64,000 nt of DNA from Hymenobacter gummosus (GTDB lineage: Bacteria > Bacteroidota > Bacteroidia > Cytophagales > Hymenobacteraceae), in contig NZ_RXOF01000007.1 of NCBI RefSeq assembly GCF_003970915.1, positions 214,876 through 278,875 of the forward strand, read 5' to 3'. Both the position numbers and the translations under genes were made by a program. The notes beneath the pieces are model-generated. The model worked only from the letters and a program-made list of their open reading frames with translations. It had not been told where the DNA came from and did not search any database. Each line of letters opens with the position of its first letter. The first letter of the stretch is position 1. This document shows positions 45,827 to 57,076 of this stretch, one piece after another.

Positions 45827-45973
45827 GGAAATTCAGCCACTTACGCACTCTTCGTTCCCCAAGTCGCAGTTGCGGCCAGTCCATTTTGCTTGACTGCAGC
45901 GCAACTGTGCCTTCCCGTTCTTCCTTCTGCCTTACTACTACCCGCCCCGGCCTTGTTTGCCCCCCAGGCCCAA

Positions 45974-46005
45974 CAAAAAAGCCCCGCCGGGTTGGGCGGG
46001 GCTTT
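45974..46005 (-). terminator. intrinsic terminator of htrA
   Basis: An 11-bp stem AAAGCCCCGCC/GGCGGGGCTTT with a six-base loop. On the minus strand it is followed by TTTTTT. It lies 20 bp past the htrA stop. Confidence 0.92.
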
Positions 46006-46025
46006 AGAGTCAATTCAGCAGCCGG

Positions 46026-47534
46026 TTATTCCGACTGACCGATGGGGTAGTACGCCTTGCGGCCATCCGGGTACACGCCTTCCACCAGCGCGCCCTGGCT
46101 TTGCTTGGCCGCGTCGAGGTAGCGCTTCACATCCTGGGGCTTGGTCACCTTGTTCTTGTCGATGCGGGTGATGATAAACCCGTCGCCGATGCCGGTGGCG
46201 CGGAAGTTGGAGCCGCGCACGCCGCTGATTTTGGCGCCGCCTTCGATGTCCAGCTTGTTCTGCTCCTGCCGGCTCAGCGACGAGAACTTGGCGCCCTCGT
46301 ACTCGATGGAAGCGGTGCTTTCCTCCCGCACGATGTCGGTCGTACCCGAGGCGTTGCGCAGGGTGGCGGTGGCCGTCTTCCGGTCGTCGCCGCGCAGGTA
46401 GCTCACCTTGATTTTGTCGCCGGGGCGGAAGCGGGCCACCTGCTCCTGCAGCTGCGAGGAGGTGTTCACCTTCACCCCGTTGATTTCGGTGATGATGTCG
46501 CCCTCTTTCAGGCCAGCATCAGCGGCGGCGCTATTCGCGCTCATGCCCATCACGTACACCCCGTCGAGCGACTTGAGCTTTTTCTCCGAGGCCAGCGTGG
46601 CGTCCACCTCGCGGATGTTCACGCCCAGCAGGGCGCGCTGCACCACTTTGTACTTCAGCAGGTCGTCCACCACCTTGCTCACGATGGCCGAAGGCACGGC
46701 AAAGGAGTAGCCCTCAAACGAGCCGGTGTGCGAAGCAATGGCCGAGTTGATGCCCACCAGGTCGCCGTTCAGGTTGACCAGGGCGCCCCCCGAGTTGCCG
46801 GGGTTCACCACCGCGTCGGTCTGCAGGAACGACTCGATGCCCATGCGGTCCTCGCGGTTGAGGATGTTGATGTTGCGGCCCTTGGCGGAAATAATGCCGG
46901 CCGTCACGGTCGAGTTCAGGTTGAAGGGGTTGCCCACGGCCAGTACCCACTCCCCTACCTTCACGTTGTCGGAGTTGCCGTAGCGCACGAAGGGCAGGTT
47001 GTCGGCGTTGACTTTCAGCAGGGCCAGATCGGTCGTGGGGTCGGCGCCCACCAGCGTGGCGGAGTACTTGCGCTTGTCGTCGAGCACCACCTCAATCTTG
47101 TCGGCCTTGTCGATGACGTGGTTGTTGGTCACGATGTAGCCGTTGGCCGCGATGATAACGCCCGAGCCCGAGCCGACCTGCGGCCCCTGCTGCTGCCGGC
47201 GCATGCCCCCGCCGTCAAAATCGTCGCCGAAGAACTGCCGCAGGAACGGGTCCATGCGAATCTGGTCGTTCTGCGCCATTTTCGGGGCGTACTCAGTCAT
47301 CACGTGCACTACGGCCGGCGTCACGGCCGAGGCGGCCGCCACGAAGTTCAGGCCTTCGGGCACGTTGTAAGTGGAGTTGTGCAACGCGCTGGTGTAGCGC
47401 ACGTTGGGGTCGGCAGCTACGACCTGCGGCGCATCAGTACGCGCGGGTTCCAGCAGCTTGTACCCGCCCACGGCCACGCTCCCGCCCAGTACGGCGGAGC
47501 CCAGGAGGCCGAGCATCATTTGTTTGGCTTGCAT
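46026..47534 (-). CDS. degP: HtrA/DegP-family periplasmic serine protease
   Basis: 502 aa from the ATG at 47534, with an uncleaved-anchor or signal segment at 8-27. The trypsin-like triad is H139 (TNNHVID), D169 (TTDLALLKV) and S248 (NPGNSGGAL). Two PDZ domains follow (about 290-390 and 410-495). A Gln/Arg/Gly-rich loop near 105-120 resembles the regulatory loop LA. The protease/chaperone degrades misfolded envelope proteins. It lies between Hsp20 and the pectin-degradation genes and is transcribed alone. Confidence 0.94.
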   Translation of the reverse strand: MQAKQMMLGLLGSAVLGGSVAVGGYKLLEPARTDAPQVVAADPNVRYTSALHNSTYNVPEGLNFVAAASAVTPAVVHVMTEYAPKMAQNDQIRMDPFLRQFFGDDFDGGGMRRQQQGPQVGSGSGVIIAANGYIVTNNHVIDKADKIEVVLDDKRKYSATLVGADPTTDLALLKVNADNLPFVRYGNSDNVKVGEWVLAVGNPFNLNSTVTAGIISAKGRNINILNREDRMGIESFLQTDAVVNPGNSGGALVNLNGDLVGINSAIASHTGSFEGYSFAVPSAIVSKVVDDLLKYKVVQRALLGVNIREVDATLASEKKLKSLDGVYVMGMSANSAAADAGLKEGDIITEINGVKVNTSSQLQEQVARFRPGDKIKVSYLRGDDRKTATATLRNASGTTDIVREESTASIEYEGAKFSSLSRQEQNKLDIEGGAKISGVRGSNFRATGIGDGFIITRIDKNKVTKPQDVKRYLDAAKQSQGALVEGVYPDGRKAYYPIGQSE

Positions 47535-47688
47535 GGGGTAATGTAAGAGAAGGAAAACTTGAGAGTCGGCGGTTAAAGTACGAAGCCTTTCGTGAAGCTG
47601 CAATGCGCCATCGGGGCTTTAAACGTAAGATACCCGCGGCTTCGTACAGAGTTGCATCGAGTGCTGCTACAGCAACACGCGGGCCAAC

Positions 47689-47719
47689 AAAAAAGGCACC
47701 AACGAAAGGTGCCTTTTTT
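47689..47719. terminator. bidirectional intrinsic terminator after hsp20
   Basis: AAAAAAGGCACC and GGTGCCTTTTTT (12 bp) with a seven-base loop, 17 bp past the Hsp20 stop. Confidence 0.93.
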
Positions 47720-47736
47720 GCAGTGGACGCTGACAG

Positions 47737-48177
47737 TTAGCGCACTTCAATCTGGCGCTTGGTGGTTTTATCGGTGTCGAAGGGCAGCGTCAGGCGCAGC
47801 ACCCCGTCGGTCATTTCGGCCTGAATGGCGTTCTGGTTGACGGTGTCGGGCAGGCGGAACTTGCGCGAGAAGGTGCCGTAGCTCGACTCGGCGCGGCGCA
47901 CTTTCACGGCGTTTTCGCCTTCGGTCACGGGAGCTTTCCGCTCACCGTTCACCGTCAGGGTGCCTTCCTGCACGTCGATGGTCAGGGCCTCCTTGGCTAC
48001 GCCGGGCAGGGTCAGCTGCAGCTCAAAGCCGGTGGCGGTTTCGAGCACGTCGGCGGCGGGGTGGAAGCCGGTGTTGGGAGTAAACCCAGGCAGGGTGTCG
48101 TTCAGCAGCTGGCTGAACACGGCGTCGAAGGGACGAACTGCGCGGCGGGCCGGAAGGGTGTTGAACAAGGTTGCCAT
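47737..48177 (-). CDS. small heat-shock protein (Hsp20/alpha-crystallin)
   Basis: 146 aa from the ATG at 48177. Alpha-crystallin domain at about 38-140: PAADVLETATGFELQLTLPG, TIDVQEGTLTVNGER, and C-terminal GVLRLTLPF. The terminal IxI-like motif is QIEVR. It holds unfolding proteins in an ATP-independent way, normally as a large oligomer. A dyad AGACAAAATGTCT about 100 bp upstream could be a regulatory site. No CIRCE element is visible. Confidence 0.93.
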   Translation of the reverse strand: MATLFNTLPARRAVRPFDAVFSQLLNDTLPGFTPNTGFHPAADVLETATGFELQLTLPGVAKEALTIDVQEGTLTVNGERKAPVTEGENAVKVRRAESSYGTFSRKFRLPDTVNQNAIQAEMTDGVLRLTLPFDTDKTTKRQIEVR

Positions 48178-48273
48178 AGTGGTATTAAGTTGGGTTGAGT
48201 TCAAGGTTGGAGAGGCGTCCGGCATCGTGCGGACGACTTCCTTCCTATCAATTTCGTACCAACCGTTTACACC

Positions 48274-48286
48274 AGACAAAATGTCT
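48274..48286. promoter_or_regulatory. AGACA-AAA-TGTCT dyad upstream of hsp20
   Basis: Five-base perfect arms. A second, imperfect copy (AGACAAAATGACA) lies at 48382-48394. They sit about 100 and 205 bp upstream of the Hsp20 ATG. Confidence 0.35.
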
Positions 48287-48399
48287 TAAAAAGTCCTGAC
48301 CAGAATTTCACCTGCACCAAAGCCAAAGACACTTATTCAGCCCATCTACTCTAAACGTACTATTTCGGCCTTCAAACGATCAGACAAAATGACACCAAT

Positions 48400-49218
48400 C
48401 TAGTGCTGAGTGGGCAGCTGCACCCGCTCGAAGGGGGAACCGCCGGGGAATAAGGTGTAGCGCAAGTCCAGCCCGACGACGGGCGTGCGCACGTTGGTAC
48501 GCCCCCCCGATATCAGGTTACCAGCGGGGTCGTACTGGGGCAGGTACACGGCGAAGGTGCTCTGCCGGGCCACGTAGGGCGTCAGGTCGAAGTGGTCGGA
48601 CAGGCGCAGGCCCACTTCGGCCCGCCACTGGGCGTAGTCGACGGTGCGCTCCTCGGGGGCGTCGTCGGGGGGCTGCAGGCGGATGTTCATGGCCGCTTCG
48701 TAGGCCAGGCGCGGGCGCAGCTTCAGCTTCTCCCCCACCGATACCACGCGCTCCAAATCCAGGCGCAGGCGGGCCATGCCCAGGTTGCGGGCCGGGGCTT
48801 TCTGCGTGAGGTATTCCACGCTCAAGCGCTGGCCGAAGGTGAGACCGAACACGTCGCCGCGGTGCCGCAGCAGCACTTCGGGTCGGAATTCCGTCCGGAT
48901 GCGGCTCACGTCGATGTTGCCGAACGACTCGTAGAAATTCAGCCGGGCATTGCCCCCCAGGCTCCAGCCGTCGGACAGAAAATGCTCGTAGCCGCCCTGC
49001 AGCCAGTTGAACTGAAAAGCCCCGCCGTCCAGCCCGTTGCCGAAGCTGTGCTGGGCGTGCAGGCTGGTCCAGAAATAGTCGCCGTTGCGCAGGGGCAATT
49101 CCAGCTGCAGCTCGGTGCGCTCAATCAGCGGGGTAGACAGCTTACGCTGGGCCAGCGTGGTACCGGCGGCAGTCAGCACCAGCAGGCCGCTTACTAACAG
49201 GGGTCGGAATAGGTTCAT
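48400..49218 (-). CDS. exported DUF2490 protein
   Basis: 272 aa with a signal peptide (LLVSGLLVLTAAGTTLAQ). The body alternates hydrophobic and polar residues with many aromatic strand ends (FWTSLHAQHSF, YEHFLSDGWSLGGNARLNF, RTEFRPEVLLRHR, VGLDLRYTLFPGG). It matches DUF2490-type outer-membrane beta-barrel proteins of Bacteroidota. It follows the M20 amidohydrolase by 28 bp on the same strand. Function unknown. Confidence 0.8.
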   Translation of the reverse strand: MNLFRPLLVSGLLVLTAAGTTLAQRKLSTPLIERTELQLELPLRNGDYFWTSLHAQHSFGNGLDGGAFQFNWLQGGYEHFLSDGWSLGGNARLNFYESFGNIDVSRIRTEFRPEVLLRHRGDVFGLTFGQRLSVEYLTQKAPARNLGMARLRLDLERVVSVGEKLKLRPRLAYEAAMNIRLQPPDDAPEERTVDYAQWRAEVGLRLSDHFDLTPYVARQSTFAVYLPQYDPAGNLISGGRTNVRTPVVGLDLRYTLFPGGSPFERVQLPTQH

Positions 49219-49246
49219 ACGCGGCAGAGGCGAGGTATCGGGCAGA

Positions 49247-50440
49247 TTATTCGGCGGCCAGCTCGTGCAGGGCCAGCCAGGCCATCAGGCCCGGCCCCAC
49301 GGTGAGGGCGTGGGCTTCTACGTCGAAGGTGGGGGTGTGGACGGAAGAAGCAAAGCGGCCGTCGAGGGCGCGGGTGCCAAGGCGGTAGAAGCAGCTCGGG
49401 GCCTGCTGCGAGTAAAAGGCAAAATCCTCGGAGGCCATCCACTGGTCGATGTCCACTACGTTGTCGGCGCCGAGGTAATCAACCATGGCGGCCCGCACGC
49501 GGCCCGTGACGGTATGGTCGTTGTCGAGGCAGGGGTAGCCGCGGCGGATTTCCAGCTCGCAGGTTGCCCCCATCGAGGCGGCCAGGCCTTCGCAGAGCTG
49601 GCGCAGGTGCCCGTGGGCCTGCTCGCGCCACTGCTCGTCCATGGTGCGGAAGGTGCCCTCGATGTAGACTTCGTTCGGAATGACGTTGGTGGCGCCCTGG
49701 GCAATGACTTTGCCGAACGACAGCACGGTGGGAATCTTGGGGTTGGCGCGGCGGCTCACCAGTTGCTGGGCGGCCACAATCAGGTTGGCCGCCACCAGCA
49801 CCGTGTCGATGTTCTGCTCGGGCATGGCGCCGTGCCCGCCCTTGCCGCGCACCGTGAGGTACAGCTCGTCGGCCGAGGCCATGTAGCGGCCCGCGTGGAT
49901 GCCCACCTGGCCAGCCGGCAGCTGCGGAAACACGTGCTGGCCCAGCACCGACTGCGGCGCGGGGTTGTCGAGCACGCCTTCCTTGATCATGATGGACGCC
50001 CCGCCGGGCACCAGCTCCTCGCCGGGCTGAAACATCAGCTTCACGGTGCCTTCAAACTCATCGCGCAGCTGGGTGAGGATGCGGGCCGCGCCCAGCAGGG
50101 AGGAAGTGTGCACGTCGTGGCCGCAGGCGTGCATCACGCCGGGGTTCTGGGAGCGGTAGGGCACCTCGTTCTGCTCCTGAATGGGCAGCGCGTCCATGTC
50201 GGCGCGCAGGGCCACGGTGCGGCGGCCGGGGTTGCGGCCTTCGATGAGGGCTACGAGGCCGGTGGTGGCAATGGGCTGGGGTTCCAGGCCCAGCTTGCGC
50301 AGCTCGGCGGCTACGTAAGCGGCGGTTTCAAACTCCTTGAACGACAGCTCGGGGTGAGCGTGCAGGTGGTGGCGCTGGGCTACCACGTCGGTGGCCTGGG
50401 CGGCGGCCAGTTCTTGGATGCGGGAAAGCAAATGCTGCAT
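49247..50440 (-). CDS. M20-family amidohydrolase (N-acyl-L-amino acid / hippurate type)
   Basis: 397 aa from the ATG at 50440. Metal-binding residues lie in CGHDVHTSSLLGAA (C106, H108) and MFQPGEELVPGGA. The dimerisation lid begins VRGKGGHGAMPEQ, and a final ligand lies in MASEDFAFYSQQ. The family removes N-acyl groups from amino acids or cleaves indole-acetyl conjugates; the exact substrate is not predictable. Cytoplasmic. The leader region carries a long inverted repeat. Confidence 0.92.
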   Translation of the reverse strand: MQHLLSRIQELAAAQATDVVAQRHHLHAHPELSFKEFETAAYVAAELRKLGLEPQPIATTGLVALIEGRNPGRRTVALRADMDALPIQEQNEVPYRSQNPGVMHACGHDVHTSSLLGAARILTQLRDEFEGTVKLMFQPGEELVPGGASIMIKEGVLDNPAPQSVLGQHVFPQLPAGQVGIHAGRYMASADELYLTVRGKGGHGAMPEQNIDTVLVAANLIVAAQQLVSRRANPKIPTVLSFGKVIAQGATNVIPNEVYIEGTFRTMDEQWREQAHGHLRQLCEGLAASMGATCELEIRRGYPCLDNDHTVTGRVRAAMVDYLGADNVVDIDQWMASEDFAFYSQQAPSCFYRLGTRALDGRFASSVHTPTFDVEAHALTVGPGLMAWLALHELAAE

Positions 50441-50494
50441 GCCCGCAAGGTACGGCGGAAACGGCGGCCGCGGGGCGGGTGGGAAGGGTGGCCG

Positions 50495-50589
50495 CTGTAC
50501 GGGTGTTTTCAACACTTGAAAAGTAGCCGTACAACTCCCTCACTGATTTTTGTACGGCTACTTTCTAAAGTTGAAAACTACCCGTACAA
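50495..50589. repeat. long imperfect hairpin between macro-domain and M20 genes
   Basis: Two ~40-bp arms (50495-50534 and 50550-50589) of about 85 percent identity by eye. They share TGTACGGGT, TTTTCAAC and GTAGCCGTACAA. The 15-bp spacer is CTCCCTCACTGATTT. It does not share sequence with the other families in this window. Confidence 0.85.
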
Positions 50590-50600
50590 CACCAGCCGCC

Positions 50601-51200
50601 TCAGTGCGTGTAAATCATGCCCTGCGGGTTCAGCTGCCAGTGGTAGCGCTGGGCGTCGCCGAAGTTTTGGAAGCTCAGGCGCTGGCCCAGCTCGATTTCG
50701 CAATAGGCGGCCAGCATTTGCCGGGCGGCTATTTCGGGCTGCATGCGGCCCACGCCGGTGCACATGCCGGGCACGGCTACCGTGGCAATCCGCTCGTGGG
50801 CCCGGGCCTGAATAAGCACCGCCTTCATGGCCAGATAAGCGTTGATGGAAGTCGGGATGTTGAAATTGGTGGGCACCCGCATGGTCGGGGCCGAAATCAG
50901 GTAGGGAATCTGCGCGTCGCCGGTTTCGAGCACCAGGGCCCGGCCTACCAGCAGCTCCCCTTCGGGCAGCGCCCAAATCTGCCGCTGCAGCTCGTCCTGC
51001 AGCCCCCAGCCCAGCCGCTCGGAAATGGCGTAATCGACGCCGCCATCCATGAAGCCAAAGGAGTTGGCCGGGCTGACGATGGCGTCGCAGCTCACGCGAG
51101 TCAGGTCGCCCTGCTGCACTTCCACGTTGGGCTGCCCGTCGAAGGCGGCGCGCCAGGCCTCCACCATGCGCGGACTTTGGTCGATAAGTAAGTAGTGCAT
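50601..51200 (-). CDS. macro-domain protein
   Basis: 199 aa. Macro-domain motifs: VEVQQGDLTRVSCDAIVSPA, then NSFGFMDGGVDYAIS (about 46-60) and VAVPGMCTGVGRM. These fold into the ADP-ribose-binding pocket. The short form without other domains resembles bacterial enzymes that remove O-acetyl- or ADP-ribose from proteins, RNA or free metabolites. The catalytic Asn is probably in SPANSF. It stands alone and is bracketed by inverted repeats on both sides. Confidence 0.9.
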   Translation of the reverse strand: MHYLLIDQSPRMVEAWRAAFDGQPNVEVQQGDLTRVSCDAIVSPANSFGFMDGGVDYAISERLGWGLQDELQRQIWALPEGELLVGRALVLETGDAQIPYLISAPTMRVPTNFNIPTSINAYLAMKAVLIQARAHERIATVAVPGMCTGVGRMQPEIAARQMLAAYCEIELGQRLSFQNFGDAQRYHWQLNPQGMIYTH

Positions 51201-51216
51201 CGGCTGGGTACTAAAA

Positions 51217-51398
51217 CTGGCGCCGGTTTAGCTGGCGAAGACAGCGTAACCGGTGCCGAAAATAAAGCAGGTTTTCAACCTGCGCGAGACGTTGCTCTGG
51301 TATCCTGACTCTGCTCGTCCAAGCTCCGGAAGCAGGCTGAAAGCCTACCTGATAATAGGCACCGGTTACGCCGTCTTCGACGGCTAAACCGGCGCCAG
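51217..51398. repeat. long inverted-repeat element (182 bp)
   Basis: Left CTGGCGCCGGTTTAG ... GAAGAC, GCGTAACCGGTGCC, then a TTTTCAACCTGC block; the right end carries the same blocks inverted with 10-20 percent change. Arms are about 70 bp. It is unrelated to the GTCATCC family and ends 5 bp before the stop codon of the 51403 gene. Confidence 0.88.
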
Positions 51399-51402
51399 CT
51401 GC

Positions 51403-51798
51403 CTATTCAAACAGCAGGCTGATGTGCGGCTTCACCGACAGCAGCAGGGTGCGGCCCAATAGGTTGGGACTGAAAGCGGCGTCGAGCTGCTCGTCGGAGA
51501 GGGTGAGGCGGTTGACCAGCACGCAGTCGGCAAACTCCAGGTACTGCCCGCGCTTGTCGTTGTTGTAGCGGATGCGGCCCCGCACGGCCACCGTGAGGTC
51601 CAGCAGAATGGCCTCGGTGGTGGTTTGCACCAGCGTGAGGTCCACCATGCCCAGCTCCGACCACAGCGAGACGAGCAGCATCAACCCCTCGTGGCGCACG
51701 CGGAAGTGCAGGCCGCCGTTGGCGTCCTCCACCGGCACGCCTTCCAGGCCCTGCAACACATCCAGCTCCTGCCACTGCAGCTGACGAATGAGCGGCAT
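51403..51798 (-). CDS. small protein of unknown function
   Basis: 131 aa, soluble, with alternating beta strands (LDVLQGLEGVPVEDANG, MLLVSLWSELGMVDLTLV, AILLDLTVAVRGRIRYNN, YLEFADCVLVNRLTLSDEQ). No family recognised. The 4-bp spacing from the upstream SPOR-like lipoprotein gene suggests one transcript deoC-lipoprotein-this gene. Confidence 0.65.
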   Translation of the reverse strand: MPLIRQLQWQELDVLQGLEGVPVEDANGGLHFRVRHEGLMLLVSLWSELGMVDLTLVQTTTEAILLDLTVAVRGRIRYNNDKRGQYLEFADCVLVNRLTLSDEQLDAAFSPNLLGRTLLLSVKPHISLLFE

Positions 51799-51802
51799 AG
51801 GG

Positions 51803-52366
51803 CTAGAAGCGGGTTTTGTTGATGAGCACCTGGGCCGGCTGCAGCTCCGCCTTGGGCGCCAGCGGCCGGATGCGCAGCATGGCCCGCTCGGCCTCCAGGC
51901 GCGTCGGGTAGTCGCCGATGTGGAGGCGGTACACCGGGTTCTTGAAGGTCATGTAGTCCGTCTCCTCCGGGTAGCGGCTGATGACGGCCCGGCGAATGGC
52001 CATGACCTGCTCCCGGTCGAGCCCCACGTAGGCCTGAATGCGGAAGCCCGCGGTGTACTTCACGTTCTGGTTGGTGTAGGCCTGGTCGCGCAGGCGCTGG
52101 TCAATCAGGGCGTTGACGTGGGCCGTGGGCGTGGCGGCGGTTTTGGCGGTCAGCGGCTTGGGCGCGGGCGGGGCGCTGAACTTGGGCCGGTAGCGGCTCA
52201 GGTCCTCGGCCGGCTGGCTGGCCTTGGCGGTGCCGGTGGCCGCGGCGGGCCGGGTGGTGTCGGGGGCGGCGGTGGTAGCGGCGGAAGTGGCCGGCCCGGA
52301 GGCGGCGCAGCCGGCCAGCGCCAGCGTGGCAAGCAGAGCGGGCACGTTAGTAAGCAGTCGGTTCAT
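51803..52366 (-). CDS. SPOR-like lipoprotein
   Basis: 187 aa from the ATG at 52366. Lipobox LALAGC after a short signal, then a Thr/Ala/Pro-rich linker. The C-terminal ~75 residues (AGFRIQAYVGLDREQVMAIRRAV, YRLHIGDYPTRLEAERAMLRI) resemble a SPOR domain, which binds denuded peptidoglycan in other bacteria. Its start codon overlaps the last 20 bp of deoC, implying translational coupling, though the functions have no obvious link. Confidence 0.8.
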   Translation of the reverse strand: MNRLLTNVPALLATLALAGCAASGPATSAATTAAPDTTRPAAATGTAKASQPAEDLSRYRPKFSAPPAPKPLTAKTAATPTAHVNALIDQRLRDQAYTNQNVKYTAGFRIQAYVGLDREQVMAIRRAVISRYPEETDYMTFKNPVYRLHIGDYPTRLEAERAMLRIRPLAPKAELQPAQVLINKTRF

Positions 52367-53060
52367 GGGTGGAGGCGGCGGCTTGGTCGGAATCGGGCGG
52401 GGCGAGCAGGGCCAGGCCGGCGGAGGCCCCGAGGCGGTCGGCCCCGGCCTGCACCAGGGCCACGGCCTGCGCGTGCGTGCGGATGCCGCCCGAAGCCTTG
52501 ATACGGATATGAGCGGGCAGCTGGTCGCGCATGATTTGAATATCCGCCACCGAGGCGCCGCGGCTGGCAAAGCCGGTGGAGGTTTTCACGAAGTCGGCGC
52601 CGGCCGCCGCGCACAGGTCGCAGGCCCGGCGGATTTCGGCCTCGTCCAGCAAAGCCGTTTCGATGATGACCTTCAGAATGCCGCCGCGGAAGTGGCACAG
52701 CTCGGCCAGCTGCCCCAGCTCGTCCTCCACCTCCGCGTCGCGGCCAGATTTGAACGCGGCCACGTTCATCACCACGTCGATTTCGGTGGCGCCCTCGCTC
52801 AGGGCCTGGTGCGCCTCGAAAAACTTCACCTTGGTGAGCTGGTAGCCCAGCGGAAAGCCCACCACCGTGCACACCTTCACCCCGGAGTCGTACAGCTCGT
52901 TGGCGGCCACGGCCACGTAGCAGGGCGGCACGCACACGCTGGCGAAGTGCGCCGCCCGCGCCTCGGCGCAGAGCTGCTCAATCTGGGCGCGGGTAGCGTC
53001 GGGCTTCAGCAGCGTGTGGTCGATGCGGGAAGCCAGCATCACGGATTCTTGCGGATTCAT
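52347..53060 (-). CDS. deoC: deoxyribose-phosphate aldolase
   Basis: 237 aa from the ATG at 53060. The class I aldolase catalytic set is present: Schiff-base lysine K159 (KTSTGF), general acid/base D95 (TEIDVVMN) and proton-relay lysine K188 (IRIKASGGIR). IDHTLLKPDA near the start is conserved. The enzyme converts 2-deoxyribose-5-phosphate to glyceraldehyde-3-phosphate and acetaldehyde. The first seven codons before MLASRIDHTLL look derived from an intergenic repeat, so the original start may be the ATG at 53039. Confidence 0.94.
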   Translation of the reverse strand: MNPQESVMLASRIDHTLLKPDATRAQIEQLCAEARAAHFASVCVPPCYVAVAANELYDSGVKVCTVVGFPLGYQLTKVKFFEAHQALSEGATEIDVVMNVAAFKSGRDAEVEDELGQLAELCHFRGGILKVIIETALLDEAEIRRACDLCAAAGADFVKTSTGFASRGASVADIQIMRDQLPAHIRIKASGGIRTHAQAVALVQAGADRLGASAGLALLAPPDSDQAAASTHEPTAY

Positions 53061-53308
53061 CCGGATTTCGCGGATTTTGTGGACGATTAAATCACGGATT
53101 TCTGCGGATTCATCCGGATGAAACGGATTACATGAACAATTCGCGGCAGGTATATACTTGCCCCATTCAATATAGTCAACGCTGAAATCAGAGGACAAAA
53201 GTAGTCCCAAAAAGCCGGAGCCACGGCTTGTAGCCGTGGCTCCGATTCACTGAACGACAATCGTCCACAAAATCCGCGAAATCCGTCGAATCCGCAGAAA
53301 TCCGTGAT

Positions 53309-53311
<3 letters not shown>
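53037..53311. repeat. ATCCG-rich repeat cluster between deoC and secA
   Basis: A 30-bp direct repeat occurs at 53037-53066 and 53090-53119. Block A (53062-53087, 26 bp) and block B (53088-53111, 24 bp) recur as perfect reverse complements at 53260-53285 and 53288-53311. The deoC ATG and the secA TAA both lie inside the cluster. Confidence 0.88.
53216..53244. repeat. perfect hairpin with TTGTA loop
   Basis: CGGAGCCACGGC and GCCGTGGCTCCG (12 bp) around TTGTA, the same loop as the hairpin at 27569-27597 but with a different stem. It sits between the two arms of the ATCCG repeat cluster. Confidence 0.85.
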
Positions 53312-56710
<3,399 letters not shown>

Positions 56711-57067
56711 GCTGTAGAGGAAAATGTACTGAATGCGCTGGGGCGCACCTCAAAAATACGTTTTCTGAGGGAAAAGCCCCCGACGCGTTATCAGATGCCC
56801 CAGAAATGAACAACCCCGCTCCCTCAAAAAGAGTGCGGGGTTGAGTCAGAAAGCATTATTGTCAGGTTTGAATGGGCGGCCGGGCGGCGCGGGTGCCCAA
56901 GTGGCATAAGCTTGACTACGTCGACCTTCGGTTCAGCTTGTGCTGGCGCTGAAAGCGCCAAGGCAGATATGCGCAGTCAGGGTCACTTCAGGCGGCCGGC
57001 GTGGCTTCAGACAATCCAAGCTACGCAGATCCGAATTGCGGCCGTTGGCCGCAGCACAAGCTGACGC
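56711..57067. other. gene-free stretch upstream of secA
   Basis: It holds a terminator-like hairpin at 56811-56843 and most of an inverted-repeat element (56901-57076). No coding frame of note. Confidence 0.6.
56811..56843. terminator. hairpin between the glycan cluster and secA
   Basis: The outer stem CAACCCCGC/GCGGGGTTG encloses CTC-AAAAA-GAG. No T-run, but it lies between co-oriented transcription units and could separate them. Confidence 0.6.
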
Positions 57068-57076
57068 TTATGCCAC
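56901..57076. repeat. imperfect inverted-repeat element containing a stop codon
   Basis: Perfect outer arms GTGGCATAAGC (56901-56911) and GCTTATGCCAC (57066-57076), with matching inner blocks TCAGCTTGTGCTG and GATNTGCG. The TAA of the SDR gene (57068-57070) lies in the right arm. Confidence 0.78.

Larger units (their letters stand above)
45640..46025. other. gene-free stretch upstream of pectate lyase
   Basis: No convincing coding frame. It holds a direct-repeat cluster (45791-45826) that may be a regulator site, and the terminator of the htrA gene (45974-46005). Confidence 0.55.
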
